Source of the DNA: Steinernema hermaphroditum
Taxonomy: Eukaryota; Nematoda; Chromadorea; Rhabditida; Steinernematidae
Reading direction: 5' to 3'
Length of the DNA: 64,000 nucleotides
NCBI GenBank assembly: GCA_030435675.1
Contig: CM059621.1
Span: 1,984,001-2,048,000 of the forward strand
Below the pieces are notes generated by a model, which did not search any database, was not told the DNA's origin, and worked only from the letters and a program-made list of their open reading frames with translations. Positions 22,997 through 34,166 of the stretch are shown here, piece by piece (position 1 is the stretch's first letter; every line of letters starts with the position of its first letter). A program made the translations under genes and the position numbers.

Positions 22997-24170
22997 ATGG
23001 AATCGTCTGTGAATGAAACTTTTGTGTTCGCTTCCGAGCTGATCGGCCGAGAAGTTCCTACTCAACTCGATCGAATCATCGGTGGACTCATTTTTGCAGT
23101 AGGTGAACACACACACCAATAAATGAACCAATTCGTTTAGTTCGCCTTGCTGGCAACGACTCTCGGAATCTATAACATCTACATTATCAAGAAAATGGAC
23201 ATATTTCACAATGCATTTGGATGGTTTTGGGCAAGCCGTACAGTGGGTGAAGTAGGCTGTAATGCCGTTCACTTGATCTACTCAGGACCCATGACATTTT
23301 TGTGAGATGACCATTTGAAAGACTATGCAGTAAGAGCCTAGTTTAGTCAATTTCGAGGATTTCCACCGTCGACCGGAATCGTCATGTTCACGATTGCCTA
23401 CTTCTTCGGATGTCACGCATGTGTTATGCATCAGATCATATCGATGAATAGAATGATAGCCGTTTGCTTTCCTCTGAAATACCCTGACATCTTCAGATCG
23501 AAGATCTGCAAATTTCTCATTACATTCTGCTGGATCCAGGTCTTCTTCGTCGTATTATTCTATCTGAGTTAGTCATAAGGTCACTTCAGCTCACACAGTG
23601 TTTTTAGTCATTCCCTGCCAGATGGTCGGCTTTAGTCCCAAGATGTACGAATACGTGTTTGTGAAATGCGAACCGATGGAAAGAGATTTCTCCTATGTGG
23701 GCACTGTCGTCAACAGGTTCTGCTTTGTCGTTTGCCTTTCTACCATCGTGGCCGATCTCGTTACCCTCGTCAAAATTATTCTGATCAGCGTAAGTGCAGC
23801 TTTTCGATGTGTGGCTCGAACTGTGAATTGTTTAGCAATCGGGAACAATAACGCGCAACGCTCGCAGGGATATTCGATTCTTCTTCCAAACCTCAGTGCA
23901 AAATGTAACAATGATGGTGGCGTTGGTGACTATTGTGATCTCTAACAACAGTCCGACCGGCATGTATATCCAAATTATGGGATTCCTTACCTTGATGGTC
24001 ACTCATATCACGAATGCGTAAGTGGCAGTTAGTAAGTCAGCTAAGTCAGGTGTTTCCAATAATTCAGGCTTGCATTGATCATCTTCAACCCCGAAGTGCG
24101 CTCACGATTTGCAAAGTCAATTGCTTCGACCATTGTTCCGAGCCGAGTCTCCACTACAAACTCTGGCTAG
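22997..24170 (+). CDS. Srx-type 7TM chemoreceptor
   Basis: Six exons (22997-23098, 23141-23301, 23347-23567, 23599-23789, 23836-24017, 24068-24170) give 319 residues, all junctions in frame. Srx hallmarks: HNAFGWFWASRTVGE in loop 1-2, SMNRMIAVCFPLKYPDIFRS after TM3, CQMVGFSPKMYEYVFVKC with paired cysteines in the extracellular loop, DLVTLVKI at the TM5 end, RDIRFFFQTSVQN at the start of TM6 and IIFNPEVRSRF at the TM7 end. Exons 2 and 3 (161 and 221 nt) are exactly the lengths seen in the two srx genes at 26534 and 31680, but one intron present in those is missing here. Likely functional. Confidence 0.9.
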
Positions 24171-24620
24171 ATGTTGAAGTGCATTTTTATTTGTATACCT
24201 ATAAAAGCCCGGCTTTTCTTCGTGGCAGTTAACGGTCAGCGGTTCCACGTGAGCATCTGCGGTGATCGGTCAGCTAATTTCCGTAGAGGCGCTGACAGCG
24301 GAGCACTGGGGGCGTGGTGAGGATAGCTATAACCGGACCAGACCTCCGCGTTTCAGCGGGGTTGGGGTCACGTTGGGGCGTAGGTGGTTTAGAAGGTCTG
24401 CTTGGCGAGGCGATTCCATAACCAGCGCAATCATAGCATCGGTGGCCGGAACGCACAGCTCTTGTGAACAGCAAATTAAAAACTGACAGTAGTGATTCAT
24501 TTCGTCAGTTATGAGCAGAGCTGGTGGTTCGGATCGTAGTGTGAAACCTGCAGAACGCTAACACAGCTTCCCATTTATCCAGTACCAACCTATGTCACAC
24601 ACAAAGAATATAAACATTCT
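24171..24620. other. Intergenic, convergent gene ends
   Basis: 3' ends of the srx gene (+) and the four-span protein gene (-) face each other here. 'tataaaagccc' at ~24201 is probably chance. No gene supported. Confidence 0.4.
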
Positions 24621-25287
24621 TCAAATGTAGTTGTCGCTTGCAATTCGTTCACAGGACTGTGAACGGTCCTTTCGCCTAATAACCGAACAGTAGTAGACGA
24701 AAGCAACAGCGAGATAAATTGAGGGTAGAACAAATAATTCAAGAACCAAGAAAATGACGAGGGCTACTCCTTCGGCGTGGCTTACCGCTGAAACAGTCAA
24801 TATCTTTGAGGTCTTTATGATCGCCAGTGTACCTTCGTCTTCCCAATCCATGATTCCTTCATGCATCAGCTTTACGTATCGAGGCAGATCTTTGCCAGTT
24901 TTCAGGAAATATAGAATATAAACGTAGGACGATATCAACAAGGTGATCTAAAGTTTGCGTTATCGCACGCGCATCAACGACCGTTTTTGCTCACATTTCC
25001 GCATATGAAAGGTGCCAAAAAATCTGCCCTTTTCTTATGAACTCCTACGGTAAACGTGACGCTAATGATCGTCATAACAACATTGAATAAGAGATGGACT
25101 GTTCGGAAGTGATACGAAAAGAAGTCGGTGATCAGGAAGAATATGACCAGCAAAGTTGATGTTATGGTGGCTGAAATGCCAACCGAGAGTGCCACCTTCT
25201 AAAGGTCATACTTTGTGAAAAATGCATAAATGGATGTTATCTTACCTGAATAAAAATCTCATTGGAAGTTGAAAGCCCGGTGAGCAT
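24621..25287 (-). CDS. Four-TM membrane protein, unknown family
   Basis: Exons 25246-25287, 24995-25198 and 24621-24947 encode 190 residues. Four hydrophobic spans are visible: about residues 17-42, 48-70, 84-100 and 142-170, with a hydrophilic, acidic loop (GIMDWEDEGT) between spans 3 and 4. The tail after span 4 is basic (IRRKDRSQSCER). The layout resembles the many nematode tetraspan proteins of unknown role, and the gene at 59129 has the same layout without obvious sequence similarity. I do not recognise a family. Exon junctions are clean GT..AG with 46-47-nt introns, so the gene model is more certain than its function. Confidence 0.65.
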
Positions 25288-25583
25288 GACAGGAGAACGG
25301 ACTTCCAGTCAGCTCAACGGTTGAAAAATAGGAAAACATCGTTGTAGAACAGGTCCGGATACTACAAGTGGGACGCTCACAACAAAATTGACGTCAATAC
25401 AACCTAAAACATGCTGTCATGAATCAACCGCAGATCACTTGTGACATGGCGGTTTTTAGTCTTCGTAGAAAGTTCCTCTTTCGAAAGGGCTCTATCGATC
25501 GATTCATAGTCATCCCCTCACACGAGCCTGTCAGCGGTACTTTAGACAGGGAGTAAAGAACTTTGGTGGCATAGGAAAGTCAT

Positions 25584-25940
<357 letters not shown>

Positions 25941-26213
25941 TCCGTTCCGTTTTCCGTTTTTCCGTGTGTGTGTGTTTTTCCGTTGACTACGAAATGACTC
26001 GAAAGTGAAAGATAGGCTAGCGGAATTATGTACGCGTTGTCAGCCTGTGCAGTGTGATATGTTCATACATGATCATAGTAGCCATTATTACATTTACATT
26101 TATACGGATAGGATGTTTTTTAACGCCGTGGATACCGTATGCCGTTGCAGTTGTTTCAGTAGATGTGAAGAGTAGAGTTGACGGGACAACTGGATCGTGG
26201 GATTACGTTTATT

Positions 26214-26475
26214 TCAAGTTCCATGTCCAGCCTCTATTGGTGGTTTTGAACGGAATTGGAATGTACCAGGCGTCATCATGGGTTGGTGGTGGTCGCGAGC
26301 TTGGTTACACGACGAGCAACATAAACATTGACAAACATTAGCTAAAACACGTGTTTTTTCGGTGCGATAAACGTAGGCTGCAATGATAAAGTAGAAGTAG
26401 ATAGGTGCTGGAAGTCTAGCATTTAGTTGATGAAGGGAGAGCGTATACGTCAGAATGAGGAGCACCACCAGAGCT
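26214..26475 (-). other. Orphan 3' coding exon downstream of the srx gene
   Basis: A TTTTTAG acceptor at about 26476 opens a frame with a hydrophobic span (LVVLLILTYTLSL), a second one (IYFYFIIAAYVY) and a Cys-rich juxtamembrane stretch (CQCLCCSSC). It ends MMTPGTFQFRS... with AATAAA overlapping the stop region at ~26208. This looks like the last exon of a small tetraspan-like gene, but its upstream exons would have to lie inside or beyond the srx gene that ends only 58 nt away. It is either a decapitated remnant or an alternative 3' end. Confidence 0.35.
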
Positions 26476-26533
26476 AAAAATACAAATTGTGGTATATGAT
26501 ATAGCCATCACTTTGATGAAGGTTTTAAAACGA

Positions 26534-27852
26534 TCATAGTTCGTGAACCGTTTCTGCGTCAATTTTTTGATTCGGTGCACAGGTCGTTGGATCTGGATAC
26601 AGAGCGCTTGTAATTCCTGTTCTCGAATGAAACAGTTTCTGGTCTGATGACCCAGTGCTCTGCTGAGAGATCGTTCCAATAAGTCGTCCGCGAACTTCGG
26701 GATTGAAGAGTATGAGAGACAGTCTAAAGTTGGTTTCAAGCTTAATAGCACTTCCGCACTCAAACGGATCGGCGACGTGGATAACGAGAAGGCCGTATGT
26801 CTCTGCAAGGTTGAGAATTTTATGTTTTTCGTCCATTTTATCCACTGGAACATTGGCGTAGTTTTGGTGTACGGTGGCTGCTAGACCAGCAATCATTATG
26901 ATGTTCTGGAAAGCACTCTAAACACTAAAGGAAATAGTAATTCAAGAAATTGGAGAATCACCTGTTTGAAGAAGCGAACATTCCGCGCAAACAGGTCATC
27001 ATTTTTGTGGGTTTTGAGAACCTAAAGACCCCATTAATGCGGACGTTACACTAAATGAACTACCATGATGATGTATAGGATTCGAAGAAATGTCGTGATA
27101 TCAACCAAAACGGTACATGAGCAAAGGGTCATGCAGAAGTGGTTGATTACAGTGCCCACGTACGAGAAGTCCCTTTGCTGACCAGCGTAGCATTTGACAA
27201 ATATAAAGGTGTACTGCTGTGGACTATAGCCGATCAGATTGCAGGGAAATACTAAAACGCGATATTGCGCAATGCGCAGCTCTCCCTACCGAACAACGTT
27301 GGTATAAGCAGGGCGGCGCTGATGAACGAAAACGCTATGTAGGCATAGCTGTTCTTTCTGGTAAAGATATGCTCATATGTCAGAGGGCTGTAGACAGCAC
27401 GATTTCGGTTCACTGCGATGCCTGCATGTATAAGGCATGACGTGACGGCTCCAAAACACAGAACGCAATATCCAAGAATTCCTAGTCCGGGTGGAATGCC
27501 TCGAAGTTGGCTAAAGATTTTGTTGAATCTCGACTGGTTTGACATACATAATAGTTGCAGGGCCTTGGTAGAGAGCGTATCCAGAATTCACGATCATCTC
27601 GCCAACTGTTCGACTTGACCAGAACCATCCAAAAGCGTTGTGGAAGATCTTTACGGTCTTAATGTAGTACAGATCGATAACACCAAAGATTAGTCCTGTC
27701 ACTGCCAACTACAATGGAACGCCTAATTAATTGATGGACTTATTGAAGGTACTTACGATCAGTATCGTTAAACCAACGACCATATTTTCCGTGGACGTTC
27801 GACCGCTGCCTTGCAGCTCGGAGCCATACACGAAGGTCGTCGAATTGTTCAT
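26534..27852 (-). CDS. Srx-type 7TM chemoreceptor
   Basis: Seven exons (27757-27852, 27548-27708, 27290-27510, 27064-27251, 26962-27021, 26766-26917, 26534-26723), 355 residues. Diagnostic parts: HNAFGWFWSSRTVGE, IAVNRNRAVYSPLTYEHIF, CNLIGYSPQQYTFIFVKC, RDFSYVGTVINHFC, NVRFFKQ, and LILFNPEVRGRL at the TM7 end. Each exon except the first and last has the same length as in the srx gene at 31680, so they are recent duplicates in the same orientation ~5 kb apart. The sixth donor is GTTTGA, a weak site supported by frame and paralogy. The C-terminal tail of ~50 residues is polar. Likely chemosensory. Confidence 0.9.
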
Positions 27853-28974
27853 GGCGACCAATGACATCGGAGTAACGCAAAGCAATTTTATATATCATAC
27901 TCCCTCGTCTTGCTTAGCCCTTTATGGGCAGCTAGGGCGTCGATCATTTCTAAAACCTTTTTTTGTTGAAAACATTATAGTGCAATCCGGATCACCATTT
28001 GCTGAAAGAAGCTTTAACGTAGCATGAAGAACGTAGCATATACGGAATTAGACATGAGTAAAAAAGTCACAAGGTTTTTGAGCGAGTGGATTTTTAAAAG
28101 TGGTGTTTTCTTTATTTTACGAACATCGGTATAGAAAGATGCGCGGTTTTCAGCGCTGCTCGCAAAATTAATGTTATTTACTCAAACGAGATGCAATATG
28201 GTTCATAGGAAGGGGAAGCATTTCCACGCAAACAAGCGCACGAGTCTAATCACTTTAATCTATTATACTTAGCGGTGGAAGCCACGACACTACAGTACAT
28301 TGGGCATACTGTTTTTTTACATTTTAGTGTTTTGTCATCCAGCTTTAGACACAGCCTCCACCAAAGTCGATCGCAGCTATTGCATTAGTCTGAATGGCCT
28401 TTGAAGCAGCGAGTAGCTTACTCGGAAAGAGGCACTTCAGATGGAGCGAATGGATGACCCAATCGGCATAAGCGAAAACTTTCCGAATAAAACGATCGAG
28501 AACGGATAACTGAGCTTCGTTGTAACCGTATTTGTTGGAGTGGCCCTTACACTCTTTACTACTCGGTGGGGATCACGGAGAGCTACGGTACGCATATTAA
28601 TTTTAAGAGTTAGTTAGCTTAGTTCTAGTTTCATAACATAACATGTTTGAAGTGACGAAAAGAACGATCACGCAAGACCTAAAATTAATCAGTACAGCAG
28701 CACGGTAGTTGAAGCTCTGATACTCGGGTTGATATAAGACAGGGATATCGATATGTAAGTGGCGGTTGTCTGGTTGTCCATGGCCAGAGGAGTTCAATTC
28801 GATTGTAAAAAAGAGATCGACAATCTCTTCGAGAAGTGTCATACCACCATTTACACCAATTCCGAAAACCTTTTCACTGTTTCAACAGTATCATTAAGGA
28901 TGATTCTGAATGATTACACGGCATCTTCTCAATTCAGTTTATTTTCTGTAAATTGCAAGGTAGCAAAATATGGT
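27853..28974. other. Intergenic, no supported gene
   Basis: The ORF at 28603-28842 (-) has no signal peptide and no joinable exon. 'MDNQTTATYIS...' in another frame is suggestive but would need a 25-nt intron to continue. Nothing called. Confidence 0.4.
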
Positions 28975-29303
28975 TCACTTGAGCTGAAGCCCTTGCTTCG
29001 GGCACTTCTTCACAAGAACGCACTTCTTCTTCTTGACGTTCATGACGTACGGTGGATCGCAGAAGCATGCCGGACCGTTACACATTCGGTTACAAAAGTC
29101 ATGGGAAGGCTCTTCGCAAGTGGCGTAGCAAGGTCCGCAGCCGGCGTAGTACGTTTGATGACGTCCGCACTCTAAATTACTACGACAGGAGAACAAAGCA
29201 TGAACCTACTTTCAGCTGGGGCCTTGGTAGTCTTGCGGGGTGCAGCCCAAACGGCTGGAAGCACGATGAAAACGAAACCAATAACAAGAGCAAAGGATTT
29301 CAT
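28975..29303 (-). CDS. TIL-domain secreted protease inhibitor
   Basis: Two exons (29210-29303 and 28975-29171) encode 96 residues. Residues 1-20 are a signal peptide (MKSFALVIGFVFIVLPAVWA), followed by a short Lys/Thr/Pro linker. From residue 32 on there is one ten-cysteine domain with the spacing C-x8-C-x2-C-x3-C-x7-C-x3-C-x4-C-x1-C...C-x5-C, the trypsin-inhibitor-like cysteine-rich (TIL) fold, and it ends KKCPKQ. The inhibitory P1 residue would lie in the loop EEPSHDFCNRMC; I cannot assign the target protease. A TATAAAAG at 29338-29345 sits 35 nt above the ATG. Secreted; in related nematodes such inhibitors act in defence, moulting or the gut (family knowledge). Confidence 0.9.
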
Positions 29304-29337
29304 ACCTTCAGCTCTATGACAGGCTCTGGTAGATAGG

Positions 29338-29345
29338 CTTTTATA
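29338..29345 (-). promoter_or_regulatory. TATA box of the TIL inhibitor gene
   Basis: TATAAAAG on the minus strand, 35 nt upstream of the start codon; position and match are both typical. Confidence 0.6.
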
Positions 29346-29558
29346 TATGTCTTAGGTGCTTACCTTTTGCAGATAATAGTGCACACGGTGTTTGGCATTC
29401 GTCCGATAATTCCACTATTATCTTTTTTTTCAGCACCGTATCTATTAGGTAGCAGCATACTGGTGCTGATACGACTCATTATTTCAACTGCCCACCTTTA
29501 GCTATGCAGCTTTAGTGTTAGCTATTTTTATAACAATTTTGTGCACATTGCACGCTGC

Positions 29559-29753
29559 TCATAAATGTATATTTTTGTCCGTTGATCCAAACACATTAAC
29601 CTTGTGCACTTTCGCTGTACGTGAAAACACTTCGTTAGTCCCGATGTTTTGATTGTAAATAATGAGTGCGCCTCCGAAGGAGCAAATATCATGTGCTAAA
29701 AGTAGACTCGCTATTGATAGATGTACTACAAAAAGTACAGTCCAGCGCCACAA
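29559..29753 (-). CDS. Putative short secreted peptide
   Basis: 64-residue ORF whose first ~20 residues (WRWTVLFVVHLSIASLLLA) look like a signal peptide; the rest is mixed, with one cysteine. No domain, no obvious poly(A) signal and no paralogue here. Equally possible as a chance ORF or as the first exon of an unrecognised gene. Confidence 0.3.
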   Translation of the reverse strand: MWRWTVLFVVHLSIASLLLAHDICSFGGALIIYNQNIGTNEVFSRTAKVHKVNVFGSTDKNIHL

Positions 29754-29824
29754 TAAAGTGGTTTAATATTCAATGTAACCCGCTCACTGAAACCCTGCTT
29801 TAAAACGCATTTCTTGACTTTCCA

Positions 29825-30240
29825 CGACTTTATTTCGTGATTCAAAGGCATTTCACCTTGCACGACACCGAGTAATAGACAGAATAGAGCACATCTCTTA
29901 TAGCCTGCTGCATCCTTGGCGTTGCGTTGATGTCAAACTGGTCGGTGCACTTGATCTGGGAATTGCGAGCCTCCGGAAATGGCAGCGGAACGCCTTCTTC
30001 GTGGGCGTTTGCCACACAGCAGACGCTTCTGAGCTTGCGTCGGCTTGGATGAGATGATTCCTTGGTTCGGTAGTTGCGTCTTCGCTTTTGGTGGTTTCCT
30101 CAGAGCGTCGGCGACCTTCTGGGTGACTTCAAGCGCAGCAGACTTTCCTGGCGTTGGACATCTTGATGTCCGACGTAGAGAGTGACCGTCCGCTTGCCAC
30201 CGTGACAGATTATTTTTCCCACTCCGGCTCCAAGAACGCC
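29825..30240 (-). repeat. Unclassified ~400-bp dispersed repeat, copy 1
   Basis: Shares colinear blocks with 33290-33690 and 61270-61730. The blocks include the minus-strand tail with AATAAA followed by gtcgt, a segment around 'cgccgacgctctgagga' and a segment 'ggtggcgagcggtcgg'. Insertions and deletions between copies shift every reading frame. The polarity (AATAAA at one end) suggests copies of a transcribed unit, perhaps a decayed retroposed gene family. No inverted repeats or target duplication seen. Confidence 0.6.
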
Positions 30241-30245
30241 TGAAA

Positions 30246-30835
30246 CACTGCAGTGTTAATTTTCGTCTATAGTATAGTGCAATTCCAAGCTTTGTGGTGA
30301 TAGCCGAACTGAAGGACGACTCTTCACTCCGTTCGCTGACGCATGAACTAGCTGAATTCGTAAGCAGAGTTTTTACAACACCTTCAGGCTTCTCAGAACA
30401 ACGTATGTATGTATGAACGCACAACCGAGTAGCCTATGTATGAGTGTTTCTTGCCGTCGAACTTTTTTCAATTCAGTTTATCTACAAATGCATACTAAGG
30501 GTTATGGTTGCCTAGCTACCCGCTTGGCTACTTGTCTCTTAACTTCAAAGGCACGCGAAATTGCGCTCGAAGAACCATTCAGTGGTAGTCAGTCACCTAT
30601 CACTATTGCTACCCAGTGAACAAACATATAATCGACAGAAATGTTTCCTTGTTCGCTTAAAAGTCCTATGATTGCGAAAACACATTGAGTAGTATGTGAT
30701 GGAACGGAAATTCCGTACCCACGCGGCTATAATCACATGTTAATTGGGCACTTTTACAGTGGGAAATACAGTAAAGTCTGTCAAAACGCGCTAATCACAT
30801 GTTTGCGTCCACTTCTAGTTCTTTGTTCTATCTAG
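30246..30835. other. Intergenic, no supported gene
   Basis: No coding frame supported upstream of the secreted-protein gene at 30880. Confidence 0.4.
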
Positions 30836-30841
30836 TATAAA
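30836..30841 (+). promoter_or_regulatory. TATA box of the gene at 30880
   Basis: TATAAA overlaps the first in-frame ATG (30841), so that ATG is unlikely to be in the transcript. Initiation ~30 nt downstream would leave ATG 30880 as the start. Confidence 0.5.
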
Positions 30842-30879
30842 TGGTTAATGCTAGATGTACAGCTACACTGTTCCCAACA

Positions 30880-31545
30880 ATGTTCGCCGTTGTGGTCTTC
30901 ATCCTTTTGGCTGCTAGTGCCCATGGCCAAGACGCTACTTCGTTGGCTCAGTACATCTACAACAATGTCGGAAACTTCTTCCAGGTCAGCGAGTTGGTGA
31001 AGGTAAGGATTGTAGAAACATGCGACATCAAAAACTGTATTTTATAGCTTGAAAACGCGATTTTACAACAAGCATGCGGCGGAGCCACTGTTCAGCAGAT
31101 CTTCGACAGTAAGCTCTAAATGACTATCATTAAAGAATTTCGATTTTTAAGATTTTGATCAGACGGTGTCCCAGAGTATTGGAGGCGCAACTGCCGCGAA
31201 CATGTTGGGACTGGTTCAGAAACTAAAAAATGACCTCGGAAACGACTTCGATCCCGTAAGGAACGCTGCTTCGAACGCCGGCCAGCAAGCTTTTAATGCG
31301 GCCTTCAGTGATGTCGGCAACCTCTTTTTTGATTGATTCTGACAGTTCTTTGTTAGGTGACTCAATACTGCAGCAGCGGAAACGACGCCGTGTTTGCCGA
31401 AGCCAACAACTACGCCAACCAACAATTCACTAAAAGCGTGTTTGACCAGATCTACCAAGCGGTTTCTGGAGTCAATCCTAACGACTGGACCATCTGCCGC
31501 AACGACCTCGCAAACTACATTTACTTTTCCACCTACGGATACTGA
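30880..31545 (+). CDS. Secreted protein of unknown family
   Basis: Exons 30880-31002, 31048-31108, 31152-31255 and 31357-31545 give 158 residues. The start at 30880 gives a textbook signal peptide (MFAVVVFILLAASAHG) and fits the TATA box at 30836. The mature part has three cysteines (ACGG, YCSSG, ICRN) and helical, Asn/Gln-rich segments. It ends with an aromatic NYIYFSTYGY. I recognise no domain. AATAAA at about 31581 follows the stop. The third intron (31256-31356) begins with a 26-codon open extension of normal-looking coding sequence, so an alternative, shorter C-terminus is possible. Confidence 0.75.
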
Positions 31546-31679
31546 TCACACCTTTGAGTGAATGCAATGAACGCGATGAATAAAAACGCATTGTTAACAA
31601 TTTAAGTCGGGATTACTTTATTAATATTTCACGTTTTCGTTCATGATGACATGTCCTCGCGATGTACTAAGTGCAACGA

Positions 31680-33009
31680 TCAAATCTGGTGTACGGCTTG
31701 GTTTTGGATTCGTCTGTTGTCGTCGCCGGAATGCAGTGTATCAGATGCAGACCGCCTTTGGAAAATTCTCCTATTTGGTGCACTATTATTCGCCTTCGAT
31801 GAAGGAGAGACATCGTCGGAGATCGTTCCGATAAGTCGTCCGCGAACTTCAGGATTGAAGAGTAAAAGGGATAGCCTGAATGTTGCTGTCAAGTGAAAAG
31901 CACTTCGTGACCTCATACGGATTAGCGACATGTATCACAAGAAGCCCCAAAGTATCCATAAGATTCAAGATTTTATGTTTTGCTTCCATGTGTTCCACTG
32001 GAACACTCTGATAGTTTTGAAGCACGACCGCCGCGAGACCAGTTATCATGATGACATTTTGGAACGCACTCTAAACACCATTTTCTGTGGAAAAAGTAAC
32101 TTTTGATTTACCTGTTTAAAGAAGCGAACATTACGTTGAAACAGGTCGTCGTTTTTGTGCTTTTTGAGAACCTAAACGATGGAAGTCATGACCGCAATGT
32201 TCGGCAACTGCTACCATAGTGAGGTAGAGAATTCGAAGGAGAGTTGTGATGTCGATGAATACGGTACATGTGCAAAGAATAATGCAGAAGTAGTTGGCTA
32301 TGGTCCCCACATAAGTGAAGTCCCTCTCTTGACCAGCGTAGCATTTAATGTAGATGTACGTGTATTGCTGTGGACTGTAACCAACGAGGTTACAAGGAAA
32401 GACTAAAAACTGTTTGTCGTTATAATGCTCATCTGTACCCACCACAGAAAGTTGGAATTATCAAAGCAGCATTCAACCAAGCAAATACTATGAACGCATA
32501 GCTGTTCTTTTTAGTGAAAATGCGTCCGTATCTCAGAGGGCTGTAGACTGCTTGGTTTCGGTTAACAGCAATGGCTGCGTGTATTGAGCACGAGGTGACG
32601 GCTCCGAAACAAAGAACAAAATATGCCAGCATTCCTAGCTCGGGAGGAAGTGCTCGAGGTTGCCTAAACATTTGGTGTTAGTGACCGAATCTCGACAGAT
32701 TTTACGTACAGAATAGTTACGGGGCCTTGATACAATGCGTATCCAGAATTAACGACCATCTCACTAACTGTTCGACCCGACCAGAACCAACCGAAAGCGT
32801 TGTGGAAGATCTTCACATTCTTGATGAAGTACAGATTGATGGAACCGAAGAGTAGTCCTGTTAGAGCAAGCTGCAATTGCGCGTGGTTAACCTGTGTGGG
32901 CAATGAAGGCACTTACAACGAACATTGTTATACCAACGACCGTACTTTCTGTGGAGATATGGCCACTGCCTTGCAGCTCGGAGCCATACATGAATGATGT
33001 GGAGTTCAT
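31680..33009 (-). CDS. Srx-type 7TM chemoreceptor
   Basis: Seven exons (32917-33009, 32710-32870, 32443-32663, 32215-32402, 32112-32171, 31919-32070, 31680-31875), 356 residues. Motifs: HNAFGWFWSGRTVSE in the first loop, IAVNRNQAVYSPLRYGRIF after TM3, CNLVGYSPQQYTYIYIKC in the loop after TM4, RDFTYVGTIANYFC, NVRFFKQ at the start of TM6 and LLLFNPEVRGRLIG after TM7. The N-terminus (MNSTSFMYGSELQGSG) nearly repeats that of the gene at 26534-27852, as do exon lengths, marking a recent duplication. The C-terminal tail is longer and Ser/Arg/Asn-rich. No lesions found. Confidence 0.9.
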
Positions 33010-34116
33010 TGTGAACACTAATGTCGGTTTTGAACGTAGCTCCCTTATGTACCCCAGCGTTTTTCTTGCCTGCTGATCTCTGGTGCTGCTTGAACATTAA
33101 ACGATTCCGATCGCTCGACCTTTCTATACCAAAAAACACTCGGATGACATGCGGATTAGCATTAAGTAAACCCAGCTTAACATATACAGTATCAGTGGTG
33201 TTTCAAGACTTGGGAACGCTTCCACATGTTTTTTGCATTCAAAGGCAACTATTAGGTTTCTAAGTTGAAAACGGGCCACCTTTGCGACCATTTCTTCACA
33301 CGACTTTACGCCCTGCACGACAATGAATAATAGACAAACAGAGGATGTCTCGTTGCTGCAGGCTTCATCCCTGGCGTAACACTGATGTCGAACCGGTCAA
33401 TGGCGGCGCGCTTCACAGGACATTTGGGGTCCGGGAGTTGCGTCTTCGGTGGTCCTCAGAACGTCCACGACCTTTAGGATGACTTCTTGCGCAGCCGTAT
33501 TCCTGGCGTCGAATATGTTGTTGTAAATGGTGGTGGGACTGCGGCTTCCGGGTGTCCGAATTCCCTCTGGAAGCCAGAAATATCACAAGTGCCTCAGGGT
33601 TTGCCATCAGGCAAACCGGACACTCAGAGAGCGTCGAAGGACCGACCGCTCGCCACCGCGACACGAGTAACGATTTCTTATTTACTTTGAAACATACAGA
33701 TTTAACTCAAGATGTTTCTCAGCATTGGTATCGATAATATCAGCCCACTGCTCGGACAGAATCCGGATCCTTTTGTCGAGTTCTGAACAAATGATGTATG
33801 TAAATATACTTTTTCTGAATCCACGAGCAATTTTTTCCACGCTTGGCCTTTATGTGCGTAAAGTAAAAATGAGCTTGTCGCCACGAATCGTAATTCTTCG
33901 ATTTGTTTTTTATTCGATTTGCTCGGTGTATTTGTTTTCTTCCTATGAAAACAGGTAACTGCAAAACAATACCTTCGTTTAATGGAGGTTTTTGTGGAAG
34001 GCTAGCTTTGGAAGGCTAGATCTTTAATGCTTGATCTTTCGCTAAAAACATGTGGTGCACGGAAGACTGTTTTCCATTACCACAAAAAATATGTTACTCA
34101 TTCATGTTTCTGTTAA
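33010..34116. other. Intergenic with a dispersed repeat
   Basis: Contains repeat copy 2 (33290-33690). ORFs at 33702-33964 lack supporting features. Confidence 0.4.
33290..33690 (-). repeat. Unclassified ~400-bp dispersed repeat, copy 2
   Basis: Colinear with 29825-30240 and 61270-61730. Here the block 'gcaaaccggacactcagaga' and the 'gaccgctcgccaccgcgaca' block match copy 3 most closely, while the middle is deleted by roughly 60 bp. Frames are broken, so it is not called as a gene. Confidence 0.6.
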
Positions 34117-34124
34117 TATAAAAA
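34117..34124 (+). promoter_or_regulatory. TATA box of the cysteine-rich peptide gene
   Basis: TATAAAAA, 43 nt upstream of the start codon at 34167. Confidence 0.55.
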
Positions 34125-34166
34125 CGACGCATGCAAACTTTGTTTGACAAATTGAGTTGCGCAAAC

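Noticed and set aside
26054..26341. Plus-strand ORF with a hydrophobic stretch
   Set aside because: Lies antisense to an exon that has an acceptor and a poly(A) signal; no start or splice context of its own.
30841..30843. Upstream ATG as start of the secreted protein gene
   Set aside because: Overlaps the TATA box, and starting at 30880 gives a cleaner signal peptide.
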